Source: Candidatus Altarchaeota archaeon
Lineage (GTDB): Archaea; Altiarchaeota; Altiarchaeia; IMC4; QMZM01
NCBI GenBank assembly: GCA_016931955.1
Contig: JAFGDV010000025.1
Location: forward strand, 1 to 33,540
Length of the DNA stretch: 33,540 nucleotides
Reading direction: 5' to 3'
In this document: positions 8,535 to 17,178 of the stretch, one piece after another
Layout: every line of letters begins with the position of its first letter
How positions within the stretch are numbered: position 1 is the stretch's first letter
Position numbers and translations under genes: made by a program
The notes under the pieces: generated by a model
The model's input: only the letters and a program-made list of their open reading frames with translations
The model's database searches: none
What the model was told of the DNA's origin: nothing

Positions 8535-9614
8535 GACCCTGCCCATCTCCCTCTCGAGCAGAGCCATCTCTTTTTCGCTGAGAGCCTGCGGATTAATCGG
8601 GATTATAAGCCTGCAGTCCTTCAACTCTACCTTATCCTTCATCCCCTGAACGAAGCGCAGAACCTGCTCAAAGTTGGCGTGACTTATCAGGTATTCTAAG
8701 CCATCTAGGAGGATCACCGTCTTCTTGTTCTTCTCGATGAAGTCGCTTATGAGAGCAAAAAGCTGGTCTGGTTCAGGTGAAATACATTTACCGGTGCTTA
8801 ATGAGTCAGTAAGCCAGTAGATTGATATGGATTCACACAGCAACTGGAAGTCAACGTCTGCGATGTGCTCCTTCTCAATCTGCTCCGGGTTTGTTCGGGA
8901 GATGTAAAGACCCTTACATAGGGAGTTAACCGTTTTAAGAAACAAGGCAAAGCTTTTATCTGGCTTATACTCCTTAACCAAGTAGGTATGTCTTCCCTCC
9001 AATTCCTCGACCTCCTCTGTGCTGGGCATAACCTCCCCCTCCTTCAATTCCATGAACGTTTCAACCGTCTTCATCAGATCCCTGACGTCATTGTTCAATG
9101 GTGTGCCAATCCTCACAGACGGCGCCCCCTTCACCGAGATCTTTAATCTGCCCAACAGGGATAAAACGGATCTGGTAAAGTATAAGAAGGCTGCGAGGGG
9201 CAATACAATAGCCAGTAGATTGAATACGGTCTCTGGTAGGATGGCTGAGATGATTCCCGACAACTCAGGCACGTTTTCTTCAAAAAAAGAAAACACCGAC
9301 GTTATCACACCCTTGGAGTCTTCAGATTTCAAATACCCGTAGATCGAGGCCGCAAGCAGGGCTAAGGACTTAAAGATCAAGTCCCATGGAATGTAGACGT
9401 GGTGTTCTATGTTCGCTATATTCTTATAGGCTATGGGTATGAATGCCTTAGGGAACCTTCTCACAAAGATGATTCTTTTATTTGTCGCCACGGCCTTATG
9501 GAAACCAACTGTGAACTCCTGAATAGGCTCCTCCCCCTTAGTCAGATACTTGAGGTACTTAGACTTCAGATAGCCTTTTCTTATCGCATCCATATCTTTC
9601 CCCAATGGTTCCAT
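8529..9614 (-). CDS. Membrane protein: PH-like N-terminal region, TM segments, C-terminal DUF835-like domain
   Basis: 'FTVGFHKAVATNKRIIFVRRF...IAYKNIANIEH' PH-like; C-terminal 'GLYISRTNPEQI...TVILLDGLEYLISHANFEQVLRFVQGMKDKVELKDCRLIIPINPQALSEKEMALLERE' matches the DUF835 pattern. Confidence 0.7.
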   Translation of the reverse strand: MEPLGKDMDAIRKGYLKSKYLKYLTKGEEPIQEFTVGFHKAVATNKRIIFVRRFPKAFIPIAYKNIANIEHHVYIPWDLIFKSLALLAASIYGYLKSEDSKGVITSVFSFFEENVPELSGIISAILPETVFNLLAIVLPLAAFLYFTRSVLSLLGRLKISVKGAPSVRIGTPLNNDVRDLMKTVETFMELKEGEVMPSTEEVEELEGRHTYLVKEYKPDKSFALFLKTVNSLCKGLYISRTNPEQIEKEHIADVDFQLLCESISIYWLTDSLSTGKCISPEPDQLFALISDFIEKNKKTVILLDGLEYLISHANFEQVLRFVQGMKDKVELKDCRLIIPINPQALSEKEMALLEREMGRVL

Positions 9615-9708
9615 GGCCTTATGTCACCACCTTTTTAAGTATATATATGACAAAGTATATATATGTAGTGTAATAAACAGCTAGATATCCATCTCTGGAG
9701 GCAACAAA

Positions 9709-10113
9709 GTGAGGTATTCCACAATATCAGACGAGGAGATACATGAGATCAAGAAGATGTACGAGTCAATAATGTCCAAATCAAGTCATGGATTGTTTCA
9801 TTCAACTGGGAAGATAATAGGACAACACATAATCAAAGAAATCACTGACAGGGATAGATTCTTCGAAGAGGCCTCCAGGATACTAAAGGATAGGGATATC
9901 GTGCGGGATATATCCTTTGAAGAGAAGACGATAACGGTGAGGGGCTCTATAGAGGTAACCACCAGCGAATCCAACACCTGCGACATATTGAGGGGAATAA
10001 TCGCCGCCCTTTACAGGGGATACTACGATAAGAAGATATACTGCGAAGAAAAGGAATGTGAGAGTAAGGGCGCTGATGCCTGCAGATTCGAGATCATGGA
10101 GGAGGTAGTCTAG
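9709..10113 (+). CDS. V4R-domain protein
   Basis: 'RGIIAALYRGYYDKKIYCEEKECESKGADACRFEI', the V4R C-terminal Cys pattern. Confidence 0.7.
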   Translation: MRYSTISDEEIHEIKKMYESIMSKSSHGLFHSTGKIIGQHIIKEITDRDRFFEEASRILKDRDIVRDISFEEKTITVRGSIEVTTSESNTCDILRGIIAALYRGYYDKKIYCEEKECESKGADACRFEIMEEVV

Positions 10114-10788
10114 ATGGAAAGACTGGAAACCGGCATCCATGGCCTAGACGAGATGACTGCCGGAGGATTCGCGCTGCCCTCAATGATTCTTGTTGGGGGT
10201 GAGCCAGGAACAGGGAAAACGACATTTGCCATGCAAAGCCTCTTCTATGGTGCGGAAAAAGGCGAACGCGGACTTTACCTGACCGCAATATCCGAACCAG
10301 TATGGGTCGTACAGAAGTTCCTGGGCAACTTCTCCTTCTATTCGGATAAGGCTATTGAGACAGAGAGGCTCGTATTCAAGGACATCGGTGCCGTCCTCTC
10401 GGAAAACCCGGACAGCATCCTGCAAGCGATACAGAAGAACGTCGAAAAATATGAGCCGAAGAGGGTTGTTATCGACCCCGTCACCGCAGTGATGAACAGC
10501 CTAGACGACGTAGTCAAATACAGGAGGTTCATGCATGACCTAACGACCTACATGAAGAGCCAAGCATGTGTAGCGATCCTGACTTCGGAGTACTCCTACG
10601 CTGATCTCCCGCATTCAGTGGACGCGTACATGGTCGACGCCCTGATCATTCTCTCTTATATGGAGATCGAGAACGCGAGAAAGAAATACCTCGAGGTCTT
10701 GAAGATGAGGGGGACAAAACACATAACAGGTAGAAGATCCCTCATACTGTCAGAGGAGGGGCTGCGCGTCCAACCAGAACTGAGGTAG
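10114..10788 (+). CDS. KaiC/RadA-like RecA-fold ATPase
   Basis: 'LETGIHGLDEMTAGGFALPSMILVGGEPGTGKTTFAMQSL' Walker A; 'RVVIDPVTAVM' Walker B. ATG directly follows the TAG of the V4R gene. Confidence 0.85.
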   Translation: MERLETGIHGLDEMTAGGFALPSMILVGGEPGTGKTTFAMQSLFYGAEKGERGLYLTAISEPVWVVQKFLGNFSFYSDKAIETERLVFKDIGAVLSENPDSILQAIQKNVEKYEPKRVVIDPVTAVMNSLDDVVKYRRFMHDLTTYMKSQACVAILTSEYSYADLPHSVDAYMVDALIILSYMEIENARKKYLEVLKMRGTKHITGRRSLILSEEGLRVQPELR

Positions 10789-10791
10789 GGT

Positions 10792-11391
10792 TTATGCACC
10801 GCCCCTTGATTCCCCAAGAACAATTCCCGTGGCTATCAGATGCGCGACCCTGATCGGCTCCGGGATAAGGCTCCTAGTTGCTGAAAGCCTGACTATGTCC
10901 TCTGCATCAGAGAAATCAATACCCCTGCACTGTATGTGGATGAACTTTCCCGGCTTCGTCTCCACCTTCCTCGGCCTTCCAGCCGTCTCTATGCACCTCC
11001 GATAGAATTCCCTGTTTTTCAGTTTTTTTATGGCTTCACCTATGGATTCAAAATCCGGCATCCGTCTGACAACGACGATGACAGGCAGCTTCGTCTCCTT
11101 GAAGAGCCGTTCTATGTCGACCAGGTTAAACCCCGCAAAACCCAAGCCATCAAGCATGATAACCCTCAAGTCCTTGTGTCTTGTATTCCTCATCATGTCT
11201 ATGATCCTGTCGGTGGAATCAATACCATCAACCTCGACCTCTGACTTCAAGACGCCGTCGAGGAAGCTACCCCCCCTGTAGACCACACCAACTATCATCG
11301 TCTTCTTATCTTTGTATAGATTAAAAGGCGCATCGTCTATCCCCACAATCCTGACCTCGTCCTTTATACTGTAGAAGCGGACCTCATCCAT
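10792..11391 (-). CDS. DUF99 family protein
   Basis: 'IVGIDDAPF...GVVYRGGSFLDGVL...MLDGLGFAGFNLVDIERLFKETKLPVIVVVRRMPD'. Confidence 0.8.
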   Translation of the reverse strand: MDEVRFYSIKDEVRIVGIDDAPFNLYKDKKTMIVGVVYRGGSFLDGVLKSEVEVDGIDSTDRIIDMMRNTRHKDLRVIMLDGLGFAGFNLVDIERLFKETKLPVIVVVRRMPDFESIGEAIKKLKNREFYRRCIETAGRPRKVETKPGKFIHIQCRGIDFSDAEDIVRLSATRSLIPEPIRVAHLIATGIVLGESRGGA

Positions 11392-11422
11392 TGCTTATAT
11401 CTCTAGAATCATAGATTTTTAT

Positions 11423-12829
11423 ATGAATTCCGCAGGCATGGTTGTGTCATCAGACGGTCAGGAGATCGAGATCCTAGTCAAAGATGAGGGGGTCCGGGTT
11501 GGAACAATAATCAAGATCGATGATTCATATGGGATAATAGCCCACATGGGTTATAGGGAGGATGAGAGGATAGGGTCAAAACAGAAGCTCTTGGCGAAGG
11601 CGCAGATCTTCGGCAGACTCGAAGACGGCAGGCTGACTAAGGTTAAGAAACCAATCGAGCCCTACAAGGACGTCCTCCTACCGGATGACAGTGAGCTGGA
11701 GATTCTGCTCGCGAGTGAGAGCAACCTGAGCCTTGGCTGCGTCTACGGTACAAAAGCTAGGGCTTTCCTCGATCCTGCAGAATACGATCGACATATGGCG
11801 ATTCTGGCAAGCACCGGAGCGGGTAAGAGCTACACAGCAGCCAACCTGATCAAAGAGTTCGCTTCATTAAGCCTCCCTGTGATATTAGTCGACACCCATG
11901 GAGAATACCAGAAACTCCTCTCCAAAGCGGTTGGGAAGGAAGTCGACATCGAGGTCTACACAGTAAAACACCCGAGGAAGGGCTACAAGGAATTGAAGAT
12001 ACCCGTATCTGAGCTTGAGACAGAGGATTTCACCCACTTCACCTCCCTGAATGAGACCCAGAAATCAGCCCTCAGCGTAATCCTGGACAGACTAGATGGG
12101 AGCGAATACACACTGAAGGAGATAATCGAAGGCTGTAACAAATTGGGAGAGGATGCCGCACATGAGGAGACCGCTAAGGCCTTGCGGAGGAGGCTCACGT
12201 CCCTGGACAGGATATTCAAGGGCGTATTCGACAAGTATGGCACAGACATCACGGCGCTTGTGAAACCCTACCAGGTAACGATAATCGACGTATCATACGC
12301 ACCTCAGGGAGTCAGGCAATCAGTGGTGTCCTACATATCAAAAGAGCTCCTGCAGGGCCGGATTAGAAAAGAAAACGAGATGCCTAATCCAATAGGCTAC
12401 AAGCTTCTCTTCGTCGTCGAGGAAGCCCACAACTATGCCGGATCAAGGCTCCCCCACTCCTGCAATTACCAGATTCAGAGGATAGCGTCAGAAGGCAGGA
12501 AATTCGGCATAGGCTTGTGCGTCATATCCCAGAAGCCAAGCAAGATCGACGAAGAAATCCTGTCACAGTGCAATACTGGGATGTATATGCACATAACCAA
12601 CCCAAACGATAAAGAGCATATCAAAAGATCCTTCGAAGCCATAAACGAGGAGATCGTTAGGGACTTAGACTCCCTTGATGTCGGAGAATGTATAATAGCT
12701 GGCGCAATGAGCAGGATACCCTTCGTCATGTGTAAGGTTGACAGAATCAGGGTAGAGAAAGAAAAAAAAGAGCTTCCAAGATACGAGAAACCAAAGAAGA
12801 TTGAGGTTTCAGGCTTTGATTACGTATGA
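11423..12829 (+). CDS. HerA-like (DUF87) ATPase; start may be 11438 (MVVSSDG)
   Basis: HAS-barrel-like N-terminus; 'MAILASTGAGKSYTAANLIKEF', 'ILVDTHGEYQKL', 'LLFVVEEAHNYAG', 'IASEGRKFGIGLCVISQKPSKIDEEILSQCNT'. Confidence 0.88.
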   Translation: MNSAGMVVSSDGQEIEILVKDEGVRVGTIIKIDDSYGIIAHMGYREDERIGSKQKLLAKAQIFGRLEDGRLTKVKKPIEPYKDVLLPDDSELEILLASESNLSLGCVYGTKARAFLDPAEYDRHMAILASTGAGKSYTAANLIKEFASLSLPVILVDTHGEYQKLLSKAVGKEVDIEVYTVKHPRKGYKELKIPVSELETEDFTHFTSLNETQKSALSVILDRLDGSEYTLKEIIEGCNKLGEDAAHEETAKALRRRLTSLDRIFKGVFDKYGTDITALVKPYQVTIIDVSYAPQGVRQSVVSYISKELLQGRIRKENEMPNPIGYKLLFVVEEAHNYAGSRLPHSCNYQIQRIASEGRKFGIGLCVISQKPSKIDEEILSQCNTGMYMHITNPNDKEHIKRSFEAINEEIVRDLDSLDVGECIIAGAMSRIPFVMCKVDRIRVEKEKKELPRYEKPKKIEVSGFDYV

Positions 12830-14310
12830 GAATGGACCTGCACCCCAACGAGATAAGGATCCTGAAGGTCTTGAAAGAGAAATCCTCGACGGACGAGATA
12901 GCGAAAGCAGCTCAACTAGACCCGGACGCAGTAAATAGGACCATCTCATGGCTTTCTACGAAAGGGCTTGTTAAGCTCGATGAAAAAGTCCTCGAAGAAG
13001 TCGCCTTAGGTGAGGAAGGCAGAGCTTATGCGGAAAAGGGCTTGCCTGAGAGGAGGATTGTTCAATTAATCGGTGATGGGGGAAACATCTCTAACTTGAG
13101 TGGTAGGCTCGACAGGGAGGAGATAAGCATCGGCTTGGGCTGGCTTAGGAAGAAGAACCTTGCAAGGATGGAAGACAAAGGCCAGATAGCTGTCTTGAAC
13201 AAGGGTGAAACCGAGGATGAAAGGCTCCTAGCACTGTTGAGGGATAAAAACAGGGTTGAAACCTCTGATCTGACCCCAGAACAAAAGAAGGCCCTGGATC
13301 TCCTAAAGAGCAGGAGGAACGTCGTAGATGTACTAGAGAGAAAGAGGGTGCTAGTTCATCCAACAGAGGAAGGGATCAGAATAGGAGAAACCATGGAGGT
13401 TGAGGAAAAGATCTCCCAGCTCACGCCGCAGATCATAAGATCAGGCAGCTGGAAACAAGGCTCCTTCCGCCCATATGATCACAGAATATTCGTGAAACCA
13501 GAGTATGCCGCGAAAAAACACCCCCTAAGGAGGCTCATAGACAGGATCAGCGACATCTTCATCGCCATGGGCTTCAAGGAGATAAAGGGTCCTCTGATAG
13601 AATCCGCCTTCTGGAATTTTGATGCCTTATTCGTGCCCCAAGACCATCCTGCAAGGGACATGCAGGATACGTTCTATCTGGAAAACCCCGAGGAGATCGA
13701 GATCCCGCTCCTCGATGAGTTCAAGGATAGGGTCAAGGAAACCCACGAAAAGGGTTGGACTACAGGCTCAACCGGTTGGGGCTACCAGTGGAGTGGAGAA
13801 CACTGTAAACCCCCCCTGCTTAGAACGCATACCACAGCAGTAACATGCAAGTACCTGACCTCCCTGAGCAAAGGGGACCTGCCTGCGAAGGTATTCTGCA
13901 TAGGCAAGACCTTCAGGAATGAAGCCATAGACTTCAAGCATCTGCCAGAGTTCTATCAGGTCGAAGGTATCGTAGTGGATGAGAACGCAAACTTCAGAAA
14001 CCTTTTAGGGATACTGGATGAATTCTACCGCGAAATGGGTTTCAAGGTAAGGTTCAGGCCCTCTTATTACCCATATACAGAGATGAGCGTCGACCCCGAG
14101 GTCTACATGGAAGGCAAAGGCTGGATTGAATTAGGCGGCTCGGGCATATTCCGCCCTGAGGTGGTCAAGCCCTTGCTGGGCTTCGAGTGCCCTGTACTAG
14201 CTTGGGGCCTCGGCCTAGATCGCGTCGTCGCTTTAAGCCTGGGCTTGGAGGATATCCGGGACCTGTACATATCAGACCTGGACTGGCTTAGGAAGAGCAG
14301 GGTATTCTAG
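12826..14310 (+). CDS. pheS: Phenylalanyl-tRNA synthetase alpha subunit
   Basis: Winged-helix N-terminus; 'HPLRRLIDRISDIFIAMGFKEIKGPLIESAFWNFDALFVPQDHPARDMQDTFYL', 'LLRTHTTAVTCKYL', 'GSGIFRPEVVKPLLG', 'AWGLGLDRVV'. Confidence 0.96.
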   Translation: MRMDLHPNEIRILKVLKEKSSTDEIAKAAQLDPDAVNRTISWLSTKGLVKLDEKVLEEVALGEEGRAYAEKGLPERRIVQLIGDGGNISNLSGRLDREEISIGLGWLRKKNLARMEDKGQIAVLNKGETEDERLLALLRDKNRVETSDLTPEQKKALDLLKSRRNVVDVLERKRVLVHPTEEGIRIGETMEVEEKISQLTPQIIRSGSWKQGSFRPYDHRIFVKPEYAAKKHPLRRLIDRISDIFIAMGFKEIKGPLIESAFWNFDALFVPQDHPARDMQDTFYLENPEEIEIPLLDEFKDRVKETHEKGWTTGSTGWGYQWSGEHCKPPLLRTHTTAVTCKYLTSLSKGDLPAKVFCIGKTFRNEAIDFKHLPEFYQVEGIVVDENANFRNLLGILDEFYREMGFKVRFRPSYYPYTEMSVDPEVYMEGKGWIELGGSGIFRPEVVKPLLGFECPVLAWGLGLDRVVALSLGLEDIRDLYISDLDWLRKSRVF

Positions 14311-14995
14311 GGCTCCGAGGACAGTTGATGCTTGTCGAATATTTCCTCCAGCTTTGCGATGAACTCGTGGTTTTTGTTTACGTATAACATAGCCATCGTC
14401 TGGTAACCCTTTGGCGTCTCCACGAGAAAAGGCTCATCCTATATCAACACAAAGGCCTCACTAAGACCCTTAAGAAGCAGAAACCCTATGCATTTTCCTC
14501 GGTCAGCCATCTGATAGCGACATTCTTATCATGTTTAACCGAGTCTATTCTCGGCCGCACATATTCACGCCATATGTCTTCAACGGATCTGTTAAGCAGA
14601 AAGACTATGTTCTTGGTGTGAGGATTCTCAAGTGCCGGCCTGAGCACATCATCAAAGCCCTCCTCCGTCCTTATCCTGCCGAGGGGGATATTAAAGAAAC
14701 ATACATCGCCTGTATTCTCCTCAAGCCTATCTTTTATGCACTTCAGTTCGTTGGATGTTATGATTTCCACACCGGTTCCATTTATCTCTTTCTCCAGTAT
14801 CTCAAAGTCTTCTTCGATTTTTTCCTCAGAACGTACTAACAGGGCTATGATATAAGCTAGGTATACCACGATAAGTGCGAGGATAAACTCTGTTGGTATA
14901 ACCTGGCCGAAAACCCTGACAGTGATTGGCATCAGCAATGCCAGGATAACGCCAACGACTATGATAACCTTCTTCTCTAGATCAGAAAACCTCAT
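14308..14995 (-). pseudogene. Membrane protein, N-terminal 169 aa intact; C-terminal continuation broken by a frameshift and an in-frame TAG
   Basis: ORF 14486-14995 ends ...IRWLTEENA*. Shifting one base at the GAAAATG run reads CIGFLLLKGLSEAFVLI*DEPFLVETPKGYQTMAMLYVNKNHEFIAKLEEIFDKHQLSSEP* down to about 14308. Confidence 0.55.
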
Positions 14996-15057
14996 CTCAC
15001 TATCTTATTGCTCCTTTCACCTATATATTTTTTTGCCTGTAAGGGCAATCATTAACA

Positions 15058-15723
15058 ATGAGTGAACTTTCTTGCGGAATCGACGAAGCAGGTCGTGGCC
15101 CTGTCATTGGTCCGCTTGTTATGGGCTGTGTTGTTCTCGACGACGAAGGCAGAGAGGAACTGAAGAGGCTGAATGTCAGGGACTCCAAGAAGGTTGCCCC
15201 CTCAAGGAGGCTGGCTCTTGAACCCTCGATAAAAGAGATAGCCGTCGAATGGAGTCTTGTGAAGATAACCCCATTAGAGATCGATCTATTAAGGAAGAAG
15301 CATTCACTGAACTTCATCGAGGCAATGAAGGTTGCTGAGATGATACTTGGTCTTAGATGCATTCCCCACAAGATCATAATCGATTCCGCGGATACCGTTC
15401 CCGAGGAATACAAGAGGAAGATAATCCATTGCATTACCTCGGGTAATGAAGATTTTGTTATCCCTGAGATCATATCAGAGCATAAGGCAGATGATCGATA
15501 CGTGGAGGTGAGCGCGGCATCGATTCTGGCAAAGGTTGAACGGGATAGGGAGATAGAAAAGCTGCGGGCAATACACGGCGAACTGGGCTCAGGTTATCCT
15601 GCTGACGAATTAACTAAGAGATTCATCCATGAGCTCATGAGAAGGGGCGAACTCCCTGATTTCGTAAGAAAGTCGTGGAATACCGTGGACAAATCAAAAC
15701 AAACAACGCTTTTTGAATTCTAG
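15058..15723 (+). CDS. rnhB: Ribonuclease HII
   Basis: 'GIDEAGRGPVIGPLVMGCVVLDD', 'DSKKVAPSRR', 'IIIDSADT', 'ASILAKVERDREIEKL', 'GSGYPADELTKRFI'. Confidence 0.95.
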   Translation: MSELSCGIDEAGRGPVIGPLVMGCVVLDDEGREELKRLNVRDSKKVAPSRRLALEPSIKEIAVEWSLVKITPLEIDLLRKKHSLNFIEAMKVAEMILGLRCIPHKIIIDSADTVPEEYKRKIIHCITSGNEDFVIPEIISEHKADDRYVEVSAASILAKVERDREIEKLRAIHGELGSGYPADELTKRFIHELMRRGELPDFVRKSWNTVDKSKQTTLFEF

Positions 15724-16298
15724 GTCAGGCTCAACGCCACAGCTACTGCACCATCCTCCGCCTTCGGGTAGTCTTCCGCGAAGGAGATGACAATAACATC
15801 GTTATCCTGCAGTTCTGGGCTGCTTAGAGCCTCCAACAGCCAGGGGAAATCGGACAAGCCTACTTCTGGGGTTGGGAACGTTAGCGTTTTTTTTGTGTAA
15901 ACCATGATCAGTACGCCGCGTGCCCCCATAGAGAATGCCGTATCCCTCTGTTCCATGCCGCTCTTTATCTCATCTGCGGCGTTGTGCACCACAACCAGGG
16001 AATGATGCATCCCCTCCGCGGTCAGGGATTCCATACCATCTAGCTCAAACGGCTCAGGAGGGGTAAAACCCCGCAGATAATCTTCTACCAGCTCTTCACC
16101 CTTTTTAGTAAGCCTGTGTCCCAGCTTACCTGAGGCTATTAAACCCTTCCCCATCAACCTCCCCAGTATTGTCCGAACAGAGCCTTCACCAACACCTAGC
16201 TCCTTTACCAGCTTTTTCCTACCAACCGCCTTACCCCTCAAGATAAACAGGGCTCTTACAACATGAACATCTGAAAAACTGGGGGCTGCTCCAACCAT
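15720..16298 (-). CDS. Winged-HTH protein, possibly DUF4443-like
   Basis: 'VHVVRALFILRGKAVGRKKLVKELGVGEGSVRTILGRLMGKGLIASGKLGHRLTKKGEEL' is a wHTH; divergent from rpl10e. Confidence 0.65.
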   Translation of the reverse strand: MVGAAPSFSDVHVVRALFILRGKAVGRKKLVKELGVGEGSVRTILGRLMGKGLIASGKLGHRLTKKGEELVEDYLRGFTPPEPFELDGMESLTAEGMHHSLVVVHNAADEIKSGMEQRDTAFSMGARGVLIMVYTKKTLTFPTPEVGLSDFPWLLEALSSPELQDNDVIVISFAEDYPKAEDGAVAVALSLT

Positions 16299-16350
16299 CC
16301 TCTTAACTATTGGAATTTTTATACATTAAATCTCAAATATTTGAATTAAA

Positions 16351-16878
16351 ATGGGACTTAGACCTGCGAAATGCTATAGATGGAACAGCCCCGCGTATAC
16401 GAGGGTTGCCAAGAACCCCCAGGACTCCTTTGTCACGGGGATCCCTGGATCGAAGATAACCCACTACAACACGGGCAACCTCAAGGCAAGTTTTGACACA
16501 GAGGTTTCCATAGTTGCTGAAGGGGACATCCAGGTTAGAAACAATGCCCTCGAGTCCGCCAGGATTGCAATAAATCAAATACTTGAGAACACACTAGGTG
16601 CGAACAACTATATGCTGAAGGTGAGGGTTTATCCACACCACATCATTCGGGAGAACGTGATGGCGACCGGCGCCGGCGCCGACCGAGTGCAGAGCGGTAT
16701 GAGGAATGCATTTGGTAAGCCCATAGGAACCGCTGCGAGAGTGCATAAGGACCAGGCAGTTATCACAGTCTACATCAACAAGAGCGATGAACGTCTTACA
16801 AACGCGAAAAAGGCCCTAAGAGTCGGCAAAATGAAGCTACCAGGGTCTATGAGGATATCAGTTAGAACACATAAGTAA
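16351..16878 (+). CDS. rpl10e: 50S ribosomal protein L10e (uL16)
   Basis: 'MGLRPAKCYRWNSPAYTRVAKNPQDSFVTGIPGSKITHYNTGN'. Confidence 0.96.
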   Translation: MGLRPAKCYRWNSPAYTRVAKNPQDSFVTGIPGSKITHYNTGNLKASFDTEVSIVAEGDIQVRNNALESARIAINQILENTLGANNYMLKVRVYPHHIIRENVMATGAGADRVQSGMRNAFGKPIGTAARVHKDQAVITVYINKSDERLTNAKKALRVGKMKLPGSMRISVRTHK

Positions 16879-16880
16879 AG

Positions 16881-17150
16881 ATGAAACTGAATGTCGCAGT
16901 AACCCTGAGGATAACGCCCAAAGACATTGACACAGACCTATCATCTATCGAAAACGAACTGTCGAAAATAGCCGAGAACTACGGCAGACTCCATAAATCC
17001 GAGATAAAGCCGATAGCCTTCGGATTAAGTTGCGTTGAAGCCATACTGCTCTTAGACGACAGCAGAGGAGGCACGGACGAGATAGAGGCCGAACTGAAGA
17101 AACTGGATAGTGTGAGTCAGGTGGACATTATTGACGTTAACAGGTTATAG
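16881..17150 (+). CDS. Elongation factor 1-beta (aEF1B)
   Basis: 'VAVTLRITPKDIDTDLSSIENEL...IKPIAFGLSCVEAILLLDDSRGGTDEIEAELKKLDSVSQVDIIDVNRL'. Confidence 0.9.
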   Translation: MKLNVAVTLRITPKDIDTDLSSIENELSKIAENYGRLHKSEIKPIAFGLSCVEAILLLDDSRGGTDEIEAELKKLDSVSQVDIIDVNRL

Positions 17151-17178
17151 TTTTTATTCTGAAATCAGAATATCTTAC

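Noticed and set aside
14308-14490. TAG in the 14.4 kb continuation considered as pyrrolysine/readthrough
   Set aside because: TAG is a normal terminator in many genes here (V4R 10113, pheS 14310, rnhB, metG, ribH) and a frameshift is also needed; decay or sequencing error is simpler.
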